From Timema cristinae (taxonomy: Eukaryota; Arthropoda; Insecta; Phasmatodea; Timematidae): a stretch of 64,000 nt of DNA. The notes beneath the pieces were generated by a model. The model was given only the letters and a program-made list of their open reading frames with translations. It had not been told where the DNA came from and made no database searches. A program made the position numbers and the translations under genes. The DNA lies in the NCBI GenBank assembly GCA_039000515.1, contig JBCFYV010000012.1, positions 112,739,883 through 112,803,882 of the forward strand. The letters are read 5' to 3'. Below are positions 35,456 to 45,924 of the stretch, piece after piece; positions within the stretch are counted from its first letter, which is position 1, and every line of letters starts with the position of its first letter.

Positions 35456-35954
35456 GTGACTAAAGTTGGCCCGCCACATTGCTGAAAAAATTATTTTTTT
35501 ATCTAATCGTATGTGCTCAATTTGTGCTCATATGTGCCCGAAAATGAACATTTGTGCTTTAAAATTAGAAAATCTAGAGAACATTTAATGTGGCGGGCTA
35601 GCTTGAGCCTTCCCTATATAATAACATATAGAAAAATCGAGTTCAAATTAGCCCGCCACATTAATTGTTCTCTAGATTTTCTAATTTTAAAGCACAAATG
35701 TTCATTTTCAGGCACATATGAGCACAAACGGAGCACAATGGAGTGACATAAATAAATTGTTGTAATGTTGTGTTTTTCAATATGTGGCGGGCTAGCTTGA
35801 GCTCAAGTTGGCCCGTCACATTAAATATTTTCTAAATGGGCCGGTTTCACAGCACAAATGTTCATGTTCGGGCACATATGAGCACAAATAAAGCAAAAAC
35901 GATTAGACAAAAAAAAAAAATTTCAGCAATGTGGCGGGCCAACTTGAGTCACGT
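35456..35954. mobile_element. MULE-like composite of three inverted-end units
   Basis: Outer ends GTGACTAAAGTTGGCCCGCC and, in reverse complement, GTGACTCAAGTTGGCCCGCC. The 9-10 bp flank GAATCGGGAA is repeated exactly at 35446-35455 and 35955-35964, a length typical of Mutator-like elements. Inside are three ~150-bp units, each bounded by inverted (A/C)(A/T)AGTTGGCCCGCCACATT-type ends: 35463-35608, 35643-35801 and 35802-35950. Units 2 and 3 are inverted relative to unit 1. Units 1 and 2 can pair over roughly 80 bases with very few mismatches. No coding capacity. Confidence 0.82.
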
Positions 35955-35984
35955 GAATCGGGAATCACAGCAAAAATAAACCAT

Positions 35985-36085
35985 ATAAAACCATCACCCC
36001 AGTGCATCCGATTAAGTATCGAACCCAAACCACCTGGATAGCAGCGACCAATCCGCAATGCGAGTTTAACGCCTTCAGCACTGAT
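35985..36085 (-). mobile_element. SINE remnant
   Basis: 'ccagtgcatccgattaag', B-box-like 'tatcgaacccaaacc' and a decayed variable arm and head; no tail. Confidence 0.5.
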
Positions 36086-36514
36086 TCCCGCCCAAAATAA
36101 TGTTGAAAATGTTGGAGCGAGTGATGAAAATCGGAATACAATTAAATCGGTAGATTTTCTGGAAGCAAAGGAACGCAGGGGAGGGTCTCAAATGATCGTT
36201 TTTCGACACGTAGAAACTTTCTTTTGCTAACTCCCGTTTTTCTCGGAAGTCAGGACCTCCCACCCTTACCACCTGGTTATGACAAAAGTATTGTGATGTC
36301 TTAACATCCCAAGAATGTATATAGAGGAATTCCCAGTAGATTATATCGGGCGGGAAAAGGCTCATCTTACCAGAAAAAAAGTAGGCTAGTATGGGGCAAG
36401 GTGATATCTGTTTTGGTTTTTCCATTTCGAAAGTTGGTGCTCTGTATCCAAGGGTAATGTTTCCAAACTCGATTCTCTAGTCAACTATTGAGCCCGTTTA
36501 AGAGAGCAACTTTT
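36086..36514. other. No recognised feature
   Basis: An open stretch on the minus strand at 36075-36425 shows no recognised domain and overlaps SINE sequence at its end; not accepted as a gene. Confidence 0.4.
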
Positions 36515-36770
36515 TTATTATTATTTAGCACCACGTCTTACTAGCCGTTCGGGTTATACGCTCAAGTACTAATTGCGCTAATAGTTTAGGAATTGGGAAG
36601 GTTGAATTAGAGGAAGTGAACTCGCATTTACGTGGAGGGAGAGTGGAAAAACCATTGAGGGGAAAACCACCTACAGTTCACCCAACCGAGATTCGAACCT
36701 TGATCCCCCCGTCCTCGGCACAGCTCAAGCACGAACTTAGCGCGTTAGCTAACTACGCCACCGAGGCGGG
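36515..36770 (-). mobile_element. SINE-A
   Basis: Complete, with scattered substitutions, from 'gcaccacgtcttactagccg' to 'gccaccgaggcggg'. Confidence 0.9.
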
Positions 36771-36967
36771 TTTACACGAACAGCTGTAGCGGCGCTAATA
36801 GGAGACCGAGAAACTCTCTTTTAAGGACGTTACCTACCGATGACGTAGCGGCAGGTTATTTGCCAGTTCTAAAGAAATAACAATAAAAACTCATTTTTAA
36901 TAACTCTAAGAATTGTTTTAAGATTGTCATATATATTTTGTTGGTTTACATATTATTAATATTTATC

Positions 36968-37098
36968 ATGATTATCATCATCATCATCGCCGCGTATTAC
37001 TACCCATTCGAGTTATACGCACTTACGCCAATGTGTAATGGTAGGGTGATTGTGAGATGAAATGGAGGACCTGAAGTTTAACGTGGGATCCGAACCAC
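36968..37098 (-). mobile_element. SINE-V 3' half
   Basis: (ATC)n, shared tail and V body down to 'gggatccgaaccac', where it abuts a fold-back F end. Confidence 0.85.
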
Positions 37099-37142
37099 AA
37101 AAAACACTGCCTTTTCTCGCGCCCCCTTCCATTCCACCTTAA
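37099..37142. mobile_element. Fold-back element F terminal fragment
   Basis: 'ctgccttttctcgcgccccc' then 'ttccattccacc|ttaa', the best preserved outer end of the F family. Only the last ~45 bases are present. Confidence 0.65.
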
Positions 37143-37746
37143 GTGTTATAAGAAATCAAGTTTATATGTAATAAATTTTTATAAATGGCTTCGATATCAC
37201 CAAGTAGGCATCGTCAATAAGTACACAATAGCTTCATGTGAGATTAATGAGGAAATTAGAACGAATTACTCATTTATTTATTTTTATCAAATGCCTTATT
37301 TGAGTTTTGAATGTTCGCAAGAGCTTGCTTGTATTTTTGCGATGACTCAAATTACCGAGACAAGGAACCTTGTATTTTAGAAACGTGAGATGCGACCCTA
37401 ACACATAGATAGATAACCGTTTGTTCATAATCTGGTGTACAATGTGTGTCATAGCAGAAACTGACATTCATTTATTTATTTCACAATGAAAACACGTGAT
37501 AAAGCTATAGTGTGTGCTAAATATGACGGGCTTCAGAGACTGTCCAAAAACACTAGTTAAAAAAACAAAAACCTTATCTGGCGTATTATGTAACGTCAGT
37601 GATTTTAAAGTGACTGTCCTAGAGATCGTAAAGAAAAAAGTGATCACTTTATTCTCTAAGTTTGATAAAATAAAATTCAACCAAACTAATTTTCAAATAT
37701 CTTTTTTCGAAATAATATATCCAGTTAAAAGCTCGTCCAATGTTAA
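37143..37746. other. No recognised feature
   Basis: Overlapping short reading frames on both strands, none with a recognised domain. Confidence 0.4.
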
Positions 37747-37767
37747 ATATATATATATATATATAAT

Positions 37768-37815
<48 letters not shown>
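37747..37815. repeat. (TA)n microsatellite
   Basis: Long TA run with AAT interruptions. Confidence 0.95.
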
Positions 37816-37818
<3 letters not shown>

Positions 37819-37928
37819 TATTTGTGTTCGAGATACGCTAGTGATGATGAACATTTCTTTGGTTTATAAGAGTAATCCAATTTTGAAAACCACATATGAA
37901 ACGTTTCCCTTTCAGAATTAGTTTTTTT

Positions 37929-38192
37929 AGCATAGCGTCTTACTACCCGTTCTGATTTTAAGATTATGTACTAATTACGCTGATTGTTTCAGGGATTAGC
38001 AATATCATATTTAGAGTAAGTGTACCCGCATTTGCTTGGAGAAAGTGGAAGACCATTTTGGAAAAACCACCCTCTGTATTCCCAACCGAGATTCAAACCT
38101 CGGTCTCTCCGTCATCCAAATCACATCTCCCTATCATCGCAGTCTAGTCTTCTGTGAGAGTACACCTTAGACTACGCGGCCACCGAAGCAAA
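37929..38192 (-). mobile_element. SINE-B with partly duplicated variable arm
   Basis: Complete except that 'ctctccgtcatcc' is followed by a second similar segment 'atctccctatcatcgcag', lengthening the arm by ~25 bases. Confidence 0.82.
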
Positions 38193-38612
38193 TTTCATGA
38201 AATAAGATATTAAAACTTCTTTAGCGTCGGAACGATGGCACGCAGAATTTATTACTCAATGTTCTGATTAATAGTGCCAATTAGTTCAAAAGTGGTAAAA
38301 AGACATACAAAGACTTGACAACCAATTAAGTCAGTACTAGGTGGTCTAAACGAGCTGCAGAGGAGATAAAAAATTTAAATAAAGAGTTATCTTCTCGCCC
38401 ACTGTCTAAGCAAAATTTGTTCTTACCATCGCGTCTCACACGCGAGGAAATATCAGTTTTTTGGAGAGTTTTTTCGTAGCAAACAACGATATTTCTTTAG
38501 ACGAATTAAATCAAATTTTGCTCCAATAGAAACATAAGATATAATTTCCTCTCATGACAACCGACACCCTTAACAGATCTTCAAGAACTGTTGATTTCAA
38601 TAACTATGAGGT

Positions 38613-38919
38613 GAGTGACCTGGCGGTCTAGGGGTAAGGTGTCAGATTTCTGTGCTGGGGGTCCGGGGTTCAATCCTCGGTCCCGGCACAGATTTATCTG
38701 ATAACCAAACCCTTCCTTCACCTCTGACAAGAAGTGTATTAATCACAACTTGTGAATGTGAGGAATGACAGGCCTCCACCGTGGTTCGGATTCCACGTTA
38801 AACTGTAGGTCCTCCATTTCATCTCACAATCACCCTACCATTACACATTAGCTTAAGTGCGTACAACCCGGACGAGTAGTAAGACGTGATGCTAATTATA
38901 ATAGTAATTATAATAATAA
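38613..38919 (+). mobile_element. SINE-V inserted in a fold-back element
   Basis: Complete V head, body and tail. Flanks ATAACTATGAGGTGA and ATAACCACGTGAAG are a diverged target duplication within the F right arm. Confidence 0.88.
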
Positions 38920-38952
38920 CCACGTGAAGAAAATTAAGCAATTTTGTGTTTA

Positions 38953-39221
38953 CCCGTTTGGGTGGTCGCGTGGTCTAACGCACTTCTCTCGAAGTAGACT
39001 AGGCTGCCGATGGTGGTGGGATCGAGGTTCGAATCTCGGTTAGGTGTACTTGAGGTTAGTTTTTTCCAAAATGATTTTCCACTTTCCTTCCACCACACAC
39101 ATGCGAGTATATTTTCTATAAATATAAACTCCCTAATCCCTAAAACCATTATCGTAATTGGTAGGCATATATCAGCGTATTATCCGAAAGGGTATTAAGA
39201 CGCGGCGCTAAAAAAAAAAAA
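38953..39221 (+). mobile_element. SINE-B inserted in a fold-back element
   Basis: Head 'acccgtttgggtggtcgcgt', B-box 'gatcgaggttcgaatctcgg', body, tail 'gggtattaagacgcggcgcta' and poly(A). Confidence 0.87.
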
Positions 39222-39303
39222 ATTGTTTAATTTGGCTACAAAAGATGTTCTATAAAAATTTGGCAAAATACTGCCGTTAGCTCGCAATCCCTATCATTCC
39301 ACT

Positions 39304-39539
39304 ATAATATATATTGATGGGATACTTAAAGCTCGACATTCTCATCTTGTCCTTGAGTCACGTCGTTGATAGCTAGCGATGAAATAAGAACGTAAGAATA
39401 AGAGACACTATGTTTTTCAAACTTGCCCCGGTGTGACAGTTGGCACCGACCCCGTCAGGTGTGTCCCCGGGTCCTGTTCCTGTCTCATGGTGCAACTCTC
39501 GCAGGTTCGCTATGCGCGCCGCGTGACCACTCTCCTCCT
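39304..39539. other. GC-richer lead-in to a tandem array
   Basis: 'ttggcaccgaccccgtcagg' and flanking sequence are unusually GC-rich for the window. An LTR-retrotransposon end was considered but not supported. Confidence 0.35.
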
Positions 39540-39955
39540 TCAGACATTGCCAGGGTGCAATAACCATACGGATGATCCCAAACGACTCTTGTGGCCCAAT
39601 GTTGGGTCCCGCTCTCTTTATTCCACCTGTTGCGAGACTTCCAGGGTGCAATAAACTATACATGTAAGGCCTCAGTATTGGCTCTTACTTTCTTTCTTCC
39701 ACCTCTTGCAATATTTCCAAGGAGCAATAATCATACAGGTAGAACCACACGACTCTTGCAGTCAAATGTTGGCACTAGTTTTCTTTCTTCCACCTATTGC
39801 GATACTTCCAAGGTACAATAACTATACAGCTAAACCCACAAGACTCTTGCGACCCAATGTTGGCTCCCGCTCTCTTTATTCCACTTATAAGATTTCCAGA
39901 GTGCAATAACCAAACAGGTAGACCCACACGACCTTTGCGGCCCAGTCATCAGTCT
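39540..39955. repeat. Tandem repeat of about 90-100 bp, 4-5 units
   Basis: Each unit contains 'ccaggGTGCAATAACcatac', then 'cacgactcttgcggcccaat', then 'gttggctcccgctctctttattccacct'. Unit lengths vary. Reading frames through it are by-products. Confidence 0.85.
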
Positions 39956-40218
39956 CACAATAAGCTGAATTGCCATGACAAATTAGGTCTAAATCTAGAT
40001 GTGGTTGATTGATAAACTTTTTTTTAACGTGTAATTCCCCTCTTCTCCCATCCCAATCTCATGAGTACACTTCCTCTTAGCTACCGTTTCCTGATCCCTA
40101 ACCCCATATATTAGGACATTAAAAGCCTTGGTTTAACGTACTTTAAACTCTTGACACTAAGCCGCGGGAGACAAAAAGAATCAATCACTGTCAATATTTT
40201 TGTCTCGTGTAGATATTA

Positions 40219-40219
40219 A

Positions 40220-40254
<35 letters not shown>

Positions 40255-40312
40255 TATTATTATTATTATTAGCACCACGTCTTACTACCCTTCGGATTAT
40301 ATGTTTAGTTTA
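40219..40312 (-). mobile_element. SINE tail fragment with long (ATT)n
   Basis: (ATT)n with one 'ata' break, then 'agcaccacgtcttactaccc' and decay. Confidence 0.75.
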
Positions 40313-40339
40313 GACATTAGAGATGGGTATTTACTATTT

Positions 40340-41160
40340 AGTGTTAAGTAAGCCTATAACCATACTATTTTATCAAGTAGGCCTATAAGCTTAGCCATCT
40401 TATTTGGTTCATAAGGTCTATAATCATCGTATTTCGTTCAGTAGACCTGCAATCGACCTATTTTGTTAAGTAAGCTTATACTCATCTTAGTTTGTTAAGA
40501 AGGCCTATAACCATATTTTTAGGTATGCCTATAATCATCCTATAGTCAAGTATAATAATCCTATAGTGTGATGTATGACTATAATAGTCTTATATTATCA
40601 GTATCCTATTACCCTCCTATATTATCAGTATGCCTATTACCCTCCTATAGTATCAGTATGCCTATTACCCTCCTATAGTATCAGTATGCCTATTACCCTC
40701 CTATAGTATCAGTAAGCCTATTATCCTCCTAAATTATCAGTATGCCTATTACCCTCCTATAGTATCAGTATGCCTATTACCCTCCTATAGTATCGTATGC
40801 CTATTACCCTCCTATAGTATCTGTATGCCTATTACCCTCCTATAGTATCAGTATGCCTATTACCCACCTATAGTATAAGTATGCCTATTACCCACCTATA
40901 GTATAAGTATGCCTATTACCCACCTATAGTATAAGTATGCCTATTGCCCACCTATACTATAAGTATGCCTATTACCCTCCTATAGTATAAGTATGCCTAT
41001 TACCCTCCTATAGTATCATATCTATACTCCAAGTATCATAGCCTATTACCCTCCTATAGTATCATGTATGCCTATTACCATCCTATAGTATCAGTATGCC
41101 TATTACCCTCCTATAGTATCAGTATGCCTATTACCCTCCTATAGTGGTGGTTATGCCCAA
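40340..41160 (+). repeat. 28-bp minisatellite with degenerate leader
   Basis: From about 40590 the unit is CCTATTACCCTCCTATAGTA plus TCAGTATG, about 20 copies, with a sub-block in which 'cctcctatagtatcag' becomes 'cacctatagtataag'. From 40340 to 40590 longer, more diverged units ('agtaggcctataa.catc') precede it, as if the array's edge is older. Confidence 0.93.
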
Positions 41161-41589
41161 TCACCTCCCATAGACCGGTGGGCTTGTAATCGATCCTTAT
41201 TGAGTCCGAGGATCCCTAAGAACTGTCGGGCTGTTGACGTACTCACCTCCACCCCCCAGAAGACGAGGTAACGAGTCACATACATGCACGAACAAAGAGA
41301 CCTGAAGACTCGGAAGAACTTTCTACCCCCGAGGGCAAGCCGGATATTATCTTGTTGAGCGAGAGGGAGTTCGTTACTTCACCCACCGGACTCTTCTCTG
41401 CGAACTAGAAGTGCCATTTCAGAAATGTGCAGACGCTTTCAACGACCACGTCGGCGAATACAAGGAGTAACGCACCCTTTAGGGATAAGTGGGTGCGAGG
41501 GGACTATCGAAGCATTTGCTCACCCCCCCCCCCAAGATAGATTTTATATCACATCTTTTCAAATATGAGTATTCTGGCTGTACTCTTAG
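41161..41589. other. Unclassified GC-richer segment
   Basis: Clearly different composition from its neighbours (about 41180-41520), with a C run at 41523-41532. No long reading frame and no recognised repeat. On the minus strand 'ggtggag|gtgagtacg' looks like a splice donor, but no exon upstream of it is convincing. Confidence 0.35.
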
Positions 41590-41800
41590 GAACTAATCAA
41601 GTTAATGTTAGGTATGAGGATGATTGAATTTAGAGGAAGTGTACTCGAATTTGCGTGCATGGAGAGTGGAAAACCATTTAGAAACTAAGCTCCCTCAGTA
41701 CACTCGACCGGTATTCAAACCCCAACTTCCCCGTCATCGGAAGTCCCTAGTTTGCGAGAGTGAAGCCTTATCTAGATCATGTGACCCCCGAACCGGGTTC
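41590..41800 (-). mobile_element. SINE-B, tail lost
   Basis: Body 'gtgtactcgaatttgcgtg', B-box 'ggtattcaaaccccaac', arm and head 'gtgacccccgaaccgggt'. Confidence 0.78.
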
Positions 41801-42361
41801 CTATTATTTAAAAAAAAAATATTTTTTTAAATATGAGAATCTATCAAAAGTTGGTCCTTGTTAACATGATTATCAAACAACTCAAAAACATTAGCTCCAA
41901 GTCAATGCAGTAAGAGTTTGAACAAGAGGGTAGGCCTAATATTTTTTTTGAAATGGGCTTTATATTATCGCCGCCACACTTCCTGATAAAACGAAGAAGT
42001 CTGTTTTATTTAAGTGGTTAAGTTTAGGATGCAAGGGTTTATGTCAAAGTAACTAGACATAAATAGTTTTTTTAACAATGTGATAACTGAATCTTCTTTT
42101 ATTTAAGAATGTTTTAAAAGTTTTGAAGTTTTATAGCTGCTATTTTAATAATAAATACTGTGGTGGGAAAGTATTTCACTTTAAGTAAGCTGCGCCCTTA
42201 AATTTTAGAGAAGTTCAAACTTTAATAGGTACACCCCTTCACGTCCTTAATCTTGCAAGAAAGCAATCCCAGAAGAAATACACTTTTGGAAAACGTTAAC
42301 TTTTTTTTAATCAACAATGAAAACATTTTACTATGTTAGTATAATTTTATCGTAATTAATA
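41801..42361. other. No recognised feature
   Basis: AT-rich; nothing recognised. Confidence 0.4.
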
Positions 42362-42724
42362 AATGCTTCCTTATTCTTCCCTATCCCATTAGAATAATCA
42401 TCATATATGCGTTTAAATGAACATGTAGAAGATTTATATTAATATTAGCACCGCGTCTTACTACCCGTTCGGGTTATACGCTTTAAGTACTAATTACGCT
42501 AATGGATTAGGAATTGGGAAGGTTGAATTAGAGGAAGTGAACCCGCATTTGCGTGGAGGGATAATGGAAAACAATTTAGGAAAAACCACCCCAGTTCACC
42601 CGACCGAGATTCGAACCTCGATCTCCCCGTCCTCGGCGGTCGAGCTCAACACGACTAGCGCGTTAGCTAACTACGCCACCGAGGCGGGTATGTTGTAGTA
42701 AGACGCGGTGATAAAAAAAAAAAA
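42362..42724 (+). mobile_element. SINE-H 3' part split by a SINE-A
   Basis: 'gcttccttattcttccctat' and 'cattagaataatcatcatat' at 42362-42437, resuming as 'tgttgtagtaagacgcggtg' plus poly(A) at 42689-42724. The intact order matches 56990-57070. Confidence 0.75.
42438..42688 (-). mobile_element. SINE-A inserted into SINE-H
   Basis: Complete A copy from 'agcaccgcgtcttactaccc' to 'gccaccgaggcggg'. It lies in the opposite orientation to the SINE it interrupts, within the tail of that SINE. Confidence 0.9.
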
Positions 42725-42779
42725 GACCAGTGACAATTAATGCAGACAACATGACTTGATGTCTGAATAAGTGGAAGTA

Positions 42780-42974
42780 GAGTAGCCCCATGGTTTCTTT
42801 GGTGCTGACCGACAGCTCACAGCTGTCGGCATTGAAAAGTTACCAGACAAAATTTTGTATCCCTACGCCGAACCATATGATCTGCAAAAACATGTGTTTA
42901 GCAGCTGTCACTTCTGACATTCAAAATTTAGGTATATACCTTAATGTTGACTGTCAGAAGTCACGGGGTTACTT
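42780..42974 (+). mobile_element. CAGTAG hairpin MITE, copy 4, damaged
   Basis: Left end and central palindrome present. The inner part of the right terminal repeat is deleted ('gaagtcA|CGGGGTTACT'), so this copy cannot fold fully. Confidence 0.82.
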
Positions 42975-43229
42975 TAGAGCTAGAAAATCTTCTAGCTGTT
43001 AGATAAGGCTCTTCCTATAAAAATTGAAGTATAGAATTGAAATCTCAAATAATAACATGTGTGCGTGCATTAGTGATGTCCGTCCCCCATCCTTACCTGT
43101 CCTCGCGCAATATCGTTCAACCTTCGTGGTCCAGAGAGACCTCTATACACTTGTCTTTGAGGTTGACTTGAGTAAGGTTACATGGCTGCATTTGTTGGTC
43201 ACGGAGAGGTCAAAACACAACAAGGGTCA

Positions 43230-43478
43230 TATAGTGGGATCGGTCTAAGAATGGATATATGTTGGGGTAGGGTAAGGAGGTTAGTAGGATCTGGTTGGGA
43301 ATTGAACTGCAGTACGGTATGGAAGGGAGGAGTATATAATAGTCCTGAACGATTATATAGTACGTTTGGGCTAGGAACGCATCCATAATGAGATCGGGAT
43401 AGGAATGTATACTGAAGTAGGATCGGGTTGTAAGGTAGGCTCTAATAGGATAGTATATATAGTTGAATTGGGGAAGGA
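43230..43478 (+). repeat. Degenerate ~28-bp minisatellite, left block
   Basis: Loose repeats of 'tagtaggatcgggtaggaagg'. The array continues at 44281 on the other side of the long-TIR element. Confidence 0.6.
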
Positions 43479-44280
43479 ATATATATATATATATATAACA
43501 TACACACACAAAGTATGCTCGGAAACTCATAGCCCAAAATGTATTTATTATTATTATTATTATCACCGCGTCTTACTACCCGTCCGGGTTATACGCACTT
43601 ACGTTAATGTGTAATGATGGAGGACCTACAGTTAAACGTGGGATCCGAACCACGGTGGAGGCCTGGCCTTCTACATATTCACAAGCTGTGATTAATACAC
43701 GTCTTTTCAGAGGAGAAAGAAGGGTTTGTCAATCAGATAAATCTGTGCCGGGACCCAAATTGTAAATATAGCTTGTTTGAACCAAATGTAATACAAAATC
43801 TTAGCACACTTACTTCCAGAAACCTATGCTAATACCATTAAATTGTGTTCAAAGTTTCGTCGTACAGCTTCGGGAGAGAAATGCTGTTCAAGCATGCGTG
43901 TACAACAGGTTGCATAGGAGTTGGGCGCACGATACTGTACATGTAATAATGGCAAGCACTCTCTGTGATGGAGGACCGTTAATTATGACCCCCAGAACGT
44001 ATTACTTATTTCTAGATGGACTGATGTGTTTGTGGTATGTTCTGCTGCCGTGCTCCAAGATGTCGAGGTATGTTGTGCCACGCGCCTAACTTCTATGCAA
44101 CCTGTTATACACGCATGCTTGAACAGCTTTGCTCTCCCGGCGCTGTACGCCGAAACTAACATTGTAGGTTAGTCTAGAGAGATTTTGTATTTATTTTTGG
44201 TCCAAACAAATTATATGTGCAGCTTAGGCTATGAGTTTCCAAACCCCGTGTGTGTGTGTGTATTATATATATATATATAG
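43479..44280. mobile_element. Long-TIR element L, with SINE in its left arm
   Basis: Left arm is 43479-43540 plus 43758-43925; right arm about 44085-44280. Matching inverted blocks include GGAAACTCATAGCC, 'gtttgaaccaaatgtaatac' versus its inverse 'tatttttggtccaaac', and CTGTTCAAGCATGCGTGTA with 'acaggttgcata'. With the SINE removed each arm is ~200-230 bp. Both tips run through (CA)n/(TG)n and (TA)n. The ~160-bp middle (43926-44084) has no recognised coding sequence. Confidence 0.75.
43541..43757 (-). mobile_element. SINE-V, head lost, inside element L
   Basis: (ATT)n, tail and V body to 'ctgtgccgggaccc'. A 20-base body deletion sits near 43617. The right arm of element L has no counterpart for this sequence, so it inserted after L. 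Confidence 0.85.
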
Positions 44281-44532
44281 TGGGACCGGGTAGGAAGGTA
44301 CCATAGTAGGATCAGGAGAGGCCAGTATTATATAATGGCAGGATTGGTAAAGATTACGATTAGGGTAAGTAGGTATTTATAGTAGGAGCGGTATAGGGAG
44401 GGTAATATATTGGGACCTATGTAGGAAGATGAGACTAATAGGTTCAGTGTAGTAACAAACTATAGTAGGATAGGAGTAGAAAGGTAGTTTTAGTAGGATC
44501 GAGGTAAGAATGGAAAATATCGTAGGATTAGC
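44281..44532 (+). repeat. Degenerate ~28-bp minisatellite, right block
   Basis: Repeats of 'tagtaggatc.gg.aggaaggta' type, continuing the array at 43230. Confidence 0.6.
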
Positions 44533-44554
44533 TTGTTAAAAAACATTTTTATTT

Positions 44555-44803
44555 ATTCTACCACTGCGTTACTAACCGTCCGGGCTACACGCTTATATAC
44601 TTATTACGCTATTGGGTTTAATAATTAGTTAATAATTATTTAGAGGAAGTGTACACGCATTTGCGTAGGACGAGAGCGAAAACATTTTTTTTTCAAACCA
44701 CCCTCACTACACCCAACCTAGATTCGAACTTCGATCTCCCAGTCATCGGCAGTCTAGTCAACTGCGATTGAAGCTCCTTAGACCATGCGGCCACCGAAGA
44801 GTA
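44555..44803 (-). mobile_element. SINE-B
   Basis: Complete; tail 'accactgcgttactaaccgt', body with 'taataattagttaataatta' expansion, head 'gcggccaccgaagag'. Confidence 0.82.
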
Positions 44804-44882
44804 TTTGAAGCATTTAAATTTATATTTTCGATAGAGCTGGGCTGGCAGCTTTGCATATCAACATAAGTTTATATTATCCCTT

Positions 44883-45112
44883 GTCCGCACTGATGGCCGT
44901 GCGGTTCAAGGAGTTAATATAGCATCACATAATTTTGTTGAGCCTTTTATGGGACAGAGTTCTAATCCCGGGTAGGGTTAAATGAACCTTCAGTGTAATT
45001 GTATTCCGCAAGTTATTTATCATTGTGATTTTCCCGTCTTTCACGCTAATGTTGGTGCACTTTCTCTTATATTAAGCTAATTTCCTTAGCCCTACCCCTA
45101 AGATTATGCCTT
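44883..45112 (+). mobile_element. SINE with head G, decayed
   Basis: 'gtccgcactgatggccgtgc' head, B-box-like 'agagttctaatcccggg', and body 'cacgctaatgttggtgcact'; tail decayed. Related head at 199. Confidence 0.6.
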
Positions 45113-45365
45113 CAATAACATCTTGCTCTGGACATGTTAGTTGAAAAAAATCATAATAGCCCTTTCCTTTCCAATTGGCTATAAGTGATCGTAAGAGAAT
45201 ACCAAGTATAACACTGTATTTCCCCGGTATCGGTGAGCACATGGGAGGAAAAGTCAGGTTCATCGGGTATGGGGAGGTGGGGTTTGAATCCCAATCTGGT
45301 GTAGAGAGGGCATAAGCCCCTTATCACTCGGCAATATTTACTTTTTATTTTGTTAATTTTTACGA

Positions 45366-45510
45366 TGCCAGGCCTCCACCGTGGTTCGGATTCCACGTTA
45401 AACTGTAGGTCCTTCATTTCATCTTACAATCACCCTACCATTACACATTAGCGTAAGCGCGTATAACCCGAACGGGTAGTAAGACGCGGTGCTAATAATA
45501 ATAATAATAA
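45366..45510 (+). mobile_element. SINE-V, 5'-truncated, with perfect 12-bp duplication
   Basis: Begins at 'tgccaggcctccaccgtgg' inside the body and ends in (TAA)n. TAATTTTTACGA at 45354-45365 and 45511-45522 is identical, proving that this truncated form was inserted as such. Confidence 0.93.
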
Positions 45511-45522
45511 TAATTTTTACGA

Positions 45523-45924
45523 AAAAAATAAAATTGTGTATTTGGTTACAGTTTGCTATTAATAACTTAGAATCATCAATATTAGGTTTAACAGAGATAA
45601 AAATAATAAAATGTAGATTTCCTCTCATTCCCTTTTCAAAAAGTTTTCTTTTCATTTTATTCTGTTCAATAAACTTGTGAAAAATATGTTTCTTTTCAAT
45701 GAGTTCAGCTAAAGCTAATTTTTGTTTTTGTTAATTTTTCAGAAATTTTGTTGCGAAAAGCGGTTCTTCAAAACGAATATAATTAGATCAGAATTAGGTT
45801 CAGATGTTCTAAAATCCCCCTAATCCGAAAGTTTAAATTCCTGAAATTTTATCTCGAGGTGGGGTGCCAACCCCCCACCCCTCCAACAGATGAGACTCCA
45901 ACATTTGGAAAACACACATGGACT
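45523..45924. other. No recognised feature
   Basis: AT-rich; nothing recognised. Confidence 0.4.

Larger units (their letters stand above)
38485..39303. mobile_element. Fold-back element F split by two SINEs
   Basis: Left arm at about 38485-38612 ('ttttgctccaatagaaac', 'ttcaagaactgttgattt'). The right arm resumes at 38920-38950 ('cacgtgaagaaaattaa') and again at 39222-39303 ('aatttggc', 'ctgccgttagctcgc', 'cattccact'). The pieces join in family order if the SINEs at 38613 and 38953 are removed. Confidence 0.65.

Noticed and set aside
36075..36425. 116-codon gene on the minus strand
   Set aside because: No domain recognised, and its C-terminal side reads into degenerate SINE sequence.
39430..39960. 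Solo LTR (TGTG...CACA with a possible primer-binding site)
   Set aside because: Possible TG/CA boundaries exist, but the flanking 4-6 bases do not match, and no polypurine tract or internal region is present.
39373..40012. Proteins with repeated Leu/Pro-rich segments
   Set aside because: The reading frames follow the 90-100 bp tandem array on both strands; no start, splice or domain evidence.
43826..44089. 87-codon gene on the plus strand
   Set aside because: It lies mostly in the left arm and middle of the long-TIR element; the inverse arm is not open in a matching way and no domain is visible.
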